A stretch of DNA of 64,000 bases from Cryomorphaceae bacterium (GTDB taxonomy: Bacteria; Bacteroidota; Bacteroidia; Flavobacteriales; Schleiferiaceae): contig JAHEGI010000002.1 of NCBI GenBank assembly GCA_024639785.1, forward strand, positions 24,510 to 88,509, in the 5' to 3' direction. Shown here piece by piece: positions 61,563-64,000 of this stretch. The position numbers and the translations under genes were made by a program. Positions within the stretch are counted from its first letter, which is position 1, and every line of letters begins with the position of its first letter. Below the pieces are notes generated by a model. The model made no database searches. It saw nothing but the letters and a program-made list of their open reading frames with translations, and was not told the origin of the DNA.

Positions 61563-62874
61563 AAGTCACAGTAATTGGAACCGGCTACGTGGGCCTTGTT
61601 ACAGGCGCCTGCCTTTCGGATGTGGGCATGGACGTTACCTGCGTGGATGTCAACGTCCAGAAAATTGAAAACCTGCACAAAGGCATCCTGCCCATCTATG
61701 AGCCCGGATTGGAAGAAATTGTCGCGCGCAATGTCAAAGCTGGTCGATTAAACTTCAGCACGAGTCTAAAGGAGGCTATTCAAGGTTCCGAAGCGGCCTT
61801 TATTGCGGTGGGCACGCCCCCAGGAGAAGATGGAAGCGCGGACTTGCAGTACGTTTTGGCAGTAGCACAGGAGATCGGCGCGCACATGAGCGATTACCTC
61901 GTGGTCATCACCAAGTCCACAGTTCCTGTAGGCACGGCGGAAAAAGTCCGCAACGCGCTCAAAGCATCGCTCCAAGCACGCGGAAGCCAACTCGCGTTCG
62001 ACGTGGCCTCCAATCCCGAGTTCTTGAAGGAAGGTGCGGCCATCGATGACTTCATGAAGCCGGATCGCATCGTTTGCGGAATTGAATCCGATCGCGCTCA
62101 AGAAGTGTTGACCCGACTCTACAAACCCTTTACGCTGAACGGTCACCCCGTGCTCTTCATGGACATCCCTTCTGCGGAAATGACGAAGTATGCCGCCAAT
62201 GCCATGTTGGCGACGAAAATTTCCTTCATGAACGACATCGCCAATCTCTGCGAAATCATGGGGGCCGATGTCAACCAGGTCCGCAAAGGCATCGGCAGCG
62301 ACCCCCGAATTGGCACGAAGTTCATCTACCCCGGCATTGGCTACGGTGGGTCTTGCTTCCCAAAGGATGTCAAGGCATTGGTCCGAACCGGCCGCGAGCA
62401 AGGCTACGAGCTCCGCATCCTCCAAGCCGTTGAAGACGTCAACGACGACCAGAAGATGGTTCTCGTTCGCAAGATTAAGGCCCACTTTGGGCAGGACCTC
62501 AGCGGCAAGCACTTTGCCTTTTGGGGTTTGAGCTTTAAGCCTGAAACAGACGACATGCGCGAAGCGCCTTCGGTCGTGATTGCAGAAGAATTGCTCGCCG
62601 CAGGAGCTACGGTTACGGCCTACGACCCCGTCGCTGCAGAGGAAGCCAAGCACCAACTGGGCGACCGCATTCAGTATGCATCCAATGCCTACGAAGCCCT
62701 CACGGGGGCAGATGCCTTGCTGCTCATTACCGAATGGCGTGAATTCCGCGTCCCCAATTGGGACCGGGTCAAGCAAGCTTTAAAGAACCCTGTGGTCTTC
62801 GACGGTCGAAATATCTACAGCGGAGCTGAAGTACGTGCAGCCGGATTTACGTACGCTGGAATTGGATTGAAGTA

Positions 62875-62875
<1 letters not shown>
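61559..62875 (+). CDS. ugd: UDP-glucose 6-dehydrogenase
   Basis: A cytoplasmic NAD+ enzyme that oxidises UDP-glucose twice to UDP-glucuronate. The 438 residues start with the Rossmann motif [44 protein letters not shown] follows in the middle, and the active-site Cys is in [16 protein letters not shown] (about residue 260). The length is normal. It overlaps the aminotransferase by 4 nt and the downstream UDP-glucuronate decarboxylase by 1 nt, giving the direct route UDP-glucose to UDP-xylose. Confidence 0.97.

Positions 62876-64000
<1,125 letters not shown>

Noticed and set aside
61766..62776. 336-codon open frame antisense to ugd
   Set aside because: It mirrors a secure ugd gene and shows no domain; long antisense frames are expected from the codon pattern of the sense gene.

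Overview
The window looks like chromosome of a member of the Bacteroidota, probably Flavobacteriales-like and aquatic. The evidence is a fused LpxC-FabZ protein, a SusC/SusD pair, the type IX secretion (T9SS) regulator PorX, a protein with a C-terminal T9SS sorting domain, near absence of Shine-Dalgarno sites, and repeated TAnnTTTG -7 promoter elements. NhaD and a glycan sulfotransferase hint at a saline habitat, which is inference. I see no rRNA, tRNA, CRISPR array, insertion sequence, prophage or plasmid function. Apart from two glycan loci this is mostly core genome, densely packed, with many 1-13 nt overlaps inside operons and no gene-free stretch longer than about 170 nt.

Layout. 1-3120 (-): exbB-exbD-tonB-folC, an energy-transduction operon running into folate metabolism (folC leaves the window). 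3227-9829: nhaD, anmK, an acyl-CoA dehydrogenase, an OmpH/Skp-like lipoprotein, a solitary urocanate hydratase, and a 51-residue DUF5522-type gene ahead of it. 9829-12665: a LysM glucosaminidase, an unrecognised lipoprotein and rnhB. 12659-18542: a surface-glycan locus (GT4 glycosyltransferase, flippase, sulfotransferase, Wzz-like protein, O-antigen polymerase/ligase). 18709-23447: a SusC/SusD uptake pair with promoter and terminator. 23594-29150 (-): HD hydrolase-lpxD-lpxC/fabZ-lpxA-ABC ATPase-efp. 29189-32767 (+): porX, tsaE, alanine dehydrogenase-like gene, small membrane protein. 32771-36176: proline dehydrogenase diverging from aroB-aroA. 36149-41296: two overlapping Trp-rich envelope genes diverging from a propeller-type histidine kinase and its LytTR regulator. 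41319-43776 (-): small lipoprotein-sprT-purK-purE. 43807-45314: mlaE-mlaF. 45319-47930 (-): kynU-kmo. 48006-52914: gcvP and a T9SS-secreted protein. 52965-58362: nth diverging from bcp, then recA-TPR lipoprotein-oligopeptidase B. 58359-60346 (-): an outer-membrane protein and kdtA. 60411-64000 (+): sugar aminotransferase, ugd, UDP-xylose synthase and the start of galE, a nucleotide-sugar operon that plausibly feeds the glycan locus and LPS assembly.

Envelope building is the common theme: lipid A (lpxA/C/D, fabZ), Kdo transfer (kdtA), nucleotide sugars (ugd, uxs, galE), glycan polymerisation and export, lipid transport (mlaEF), murein recycling (anmK), murein hydrolysis, and TonB power for SusC.

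The most interesting pattern is regulatory. Many genes have a TAnnTTTG-like -7 element ending only 4-5 nt before the start codon, which predicts leaderless or nearly leaderless mRNAs. At two divergent gene pairs the two elements sit back to back within about 30 bp. I found no convincing new multi-gene system. The best leads are this promoter layout, an endonuclease III without its iron-sulfur cysteines, two tiny uncalled genes, and the overlapping Trp-rich envelope pair beside a two-component system.
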